From Chara braunii (Eukaryota > Streptophyta > Charophyceae > Charales > Characeae): a stretch of 41,528 nt of DNA. The stretch spans positions 2,758,833 through 2,800,360 of the forward strand of contig BFEA01000154.1 of the NCBI GenBank assembly GCA_003427395.1. Direction: 5' to 3'. Below, in pieces: positions 39,784 to 41,528 of this stretch. Position 1 is the stretch's first letter. Every line of letters starts with the position of its first letter. The position numbers were made by a program, and so were the translations under genes. The notes under the pieces are model-generated. The model saw only the letters and a program-made list of their open reading frames with translations. It was not told the origin of the DNA and did not search any database.

Positions 39784-40320
39784 TCAGAATTCTTCATCGT
39801 CAGTTTCTTCGTCGCCCAACCGTCTGCTTCTATTGATTCGTGTTGCGCAATGTGTCATTCCATGTCGAGCTTCGAAAGCAATACATAAAACCCTTCCTCG
39901 TTCACGAAAGCGTGAATCGCATAGCCAGCCAGAACTATAATAAATATTTTTCCATTTACCGATGCCCTCCTTCTTATACATGGCGGCAGGTTCACATGTG
40001 TCAGCTACCTTAAAAAGTTTACGTTGCATCTTCAGCGTCCAGAATTCCATTGTCGAGTAGAACATGGACTCGTCCATTGACTGAAAGCCGATAGCGGTCA
40101 TCTTTTGCCTTGCCCGATAGGGTATAAGTTTGTCGTACTGGACCACCTTCCCCCACTTATCCGCTCGGCGAAGCCAAGCTTGCTCGATGTCCTTTTCCAT
40201 CAGGATTACAATGATCTCGCTGTTTTGCAAAACAAATACCATATACGTCAGATGATGCACGTGCCGTACTGCTGCCAGTGACTTCATTGCTTTCACATCG
40301 TCGCTCTTCTTGTAAGGCAT
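39784..40320 (-). CDS. ORF or exon of an unknown gene with acidic C-terminus
   Basis: 178 residues from ATG 40320 to TGA 39784 on the minus strand, no internal stop. It has a basic start, a hydrophobic strand (Leu-Thr-Tyr-Met-Val-Phe-Val-Leu), a Lys/Trp-rich middle with Trp-Leu-Arg-Arg-Ala-Asp-Lys-Trp, several Met/Phe/Tyr positions, Cys near the end, and an acidic tail DEETDDEEF. No zinc pattern or catalytic motif recognised. The frame is open upstream into GC-rich repeats, where it no longer looks like protein, so the start, or a splice acceptor, is near 40320. It may be the first known exon of the gene ending at 36756, or a separate gene. Confidence 0.5.
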   Translation of the reverse strand: MPYKKSDDVKAMKSLAAVRHVHHLTYMVFVLQNSEIIVILMEKDIEQAWLRRADKWGKVVQYDKLIPYRARQKMTAIGFQSMDESMFYSTMEFWTLKMQRKLFKVADTCEPAAMYKKEGIGKWKNIYYSSGWLCDSRFRERGRVLCIAFEARHGMTHCATRINRSRRLGDEETDDEEF

Positions 40321-40337
40321 CCCCGAGGCAGTACTGT

Positions 40338-40785
40338 ACGGTCCGGCATCCCCTAAGCGCCACTGTATAGTTCCCACACGGTCTGGCGCCCCTGAGGCGG
40401 CAGTCCATACGAGTGTCCGTCGTTCTCGGGGGCAGTGGTCCAGCGTGTGGCCCTGTGTCCATGTGCCGCCCGGACGATCGCGCCCACTGCGGGACACCGG
40501 ACACTCGTGTGACCCGTTGGGGGCAGTGACCCTTCGCGCCCTGTGTGGGGCGGGGACGCCGCCAGACAAAACGATGAATGGTCTGGCGACCCGTGGACGC
40601 CAGACCATCGCATGGTATGGCGGCCCGGGGAGGCCGGACGATCGCATGGTCTGGCAGCCCGGGGTCCCCGAAGGGCCGGACCATGCGGAAGTCTCACGTC
40701 CTAGAACCGGCATACCATACAATGGTCCCTGAACCGCCGTCGCTTGGTCTGGCGCCCCGGGGACCATTGCATGCCACAACAGGGT
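40338..40785. repeat. GC-rich palindromic repeat cluster
   Basis: Variants of GGTCTGGCGxCCCGGGGA recur at about 40340, 40380, 40579, 40614, 40648 and 40756, often followed by their complement (GGTCTGGCG ... CGCCAGACC at 40579-40605). The step between the central units is 34-35 bp. Frames on both strands stay open through it. Confidence 0.75.
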
Positions 40786-41300
40786 CCTTCATTATCGGTC
40801 GCTGCAACAACACACAGTTCGGCGGCATGAGGTTGCCACCCCATGTGTCCGGTCAAGACGCACAGATAGCATGTGACATGGTTTGAGCGTGGATTGAAAA
40901 CACGCAGACATTCATGGGGAATCGACAGACGATCATGTGTCATGCCCACACCCGCCATCATTCTCACCAACGAACGCACGAACATACTGGACCATGTGGC
41001 TTCTCCACATCCACCATGTTTATCACCCGCGAACAGACCGACAAACCCATCACCATCGGACGAACTAACGCACTCATTCGCAACATCACGCAAGCACCGC
41101 AACGAACACCGCCATACGCGACCCGGTGTGATGAAACCCGGGGAGGGGTCGCCTACTGTTCGCCGAAGCCAAGGGCAACGGCGTTTGTCACCCGCCGCGC
41201 CCGCTTCCGAGGTCCTCGGAGATCAGCAGGGGATAGAGTTTGATTGGAGCGGTCGCGTCCCCCCTGTTTTCGCTCTCCTTGTTTCCGATATTCCCGCGAG
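40786..41300. other. No recognisable gene
   Basis: CA/CG-mixed sequence. The open + frame here is His/Ser/Pro/Thr-rich without protein-like order. Confidence 0.45.
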
Positions 41301-41528
41301 TACCCCCGCAGCTAGTTCGATCAGTTATCTGTCTGGTCTGCAAGTTCGACCAGCGGTAAGTTTGTATAGTCAACCGAGTTCATCCAGTTACGAGTTTGAG
41401 CAGTCAGTCGCCCGTCCAGCGAGCTCATGCTGGAGTAAGTAACAATAGTTGATCAATCGTCTCGCAAGTTCGCACAGCAGTTGATCCCGAAAGTCGGTCA
41501 GTCAAAGGGCAAGCTCACACTGTGATTG
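41301..41528 (+). repeat. Degenerate tandem AGTTCG-xx-CAG repeat
   Basis: About seven variants of AAGTTCGACCAG at irregular 25-45 bp steps (near 41315, 41341, 41378, 41391, 41418, 41467, 41511). A consensus-like 5' splice signal CGGTAAGT is at 41354. The repeat runs off the window end. Confidence 0.5.

Noticed and set aside
40353-40779. Upstream extension of the minus-strand ORF through the GC-rich repeats
   Set aside because: The open frame follows repeat composition and stops looking like protein upstream of about 40320.

Overview
This is a repeat-rich eukaryotic nuclear window. It holds a Ty3/gypsy-type LTR retrotransposon, tRNA-derived SINE-like sequence, MITEs, microsatellites, intron-like splice signals, relics of 18S and 5S rDNA, and two N gaps. 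It has no operons and no dense coding. The plant-type primer binding sites, and nonsense codons that are almost all of the kind made by loss of methylated CG or CHG cytosines, suggest a streptophyte (plant or charophyte alga). A Chara-like genome is my guess, not something the sequence proves.

1-11139: a nearly full-length but decayed Ty3/gypsy element on the + strand. Its order is end of 5' LTR, primer binding site, gag, protease-RT-RNase H, PHD finger plus integrase, three accessory ORFs, a long 3' non-coding part and the 3' LTR (interrupted by a 305-nt gap). The two LTR ends differ by one base over 131 nt, yet the ORFs carry about 18 in-frame stops. Three features stand out. A PHD finger sits at the head of the integrase reading frame. 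Integrase, ORF3 and ORF4 are chained by stop/start overlaps (ATGA twice). ORF4 is very acidic and overlaps ORF5.

11140-16600: a cluster of small non-autonomous elements. It contains TTAA-flanked inverted-repeat elements, two MITEs, B-box (tRNA-like) SINE candidates, a poly(A)/poly(T) fold-back, and hairpin repeats.

16600-24300: mostly non-coding. It holds nested short duplications, a large GT/GA microsatellite, and degenerate copies of the 18S rRNA 5' end and of a 5S rRNA gene about 250 bp apart on the same strand.

24350-26590: the most unusual part. Nine irregularly spaced units share a conserved 18-nt loop motif, while their flanking arms differ in sequence but stay complementary within each unit. 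A 123-bp tandem array follows, then a minus-strand primer binding site and LTR-like block with TATA and AATAAA signals. Together they look like the leader of a leftward, probably non-autonomous LTR element.

26600-30340: inverted repeats, a long polypyrimidine/polypurine hairpin, a second gap, and unrecognised non-coding DNA.

30340-40320: minus-strand coding remnants of genes I do not recognise. A decayed set (31.65-33.95 kb) and a better preserved set (36.76-40.32 kb) share at least one protein domain, so they look like two copies of one family. 40340-41528: GC-rich palindromic repeats and a short degenerate tandem repeat.
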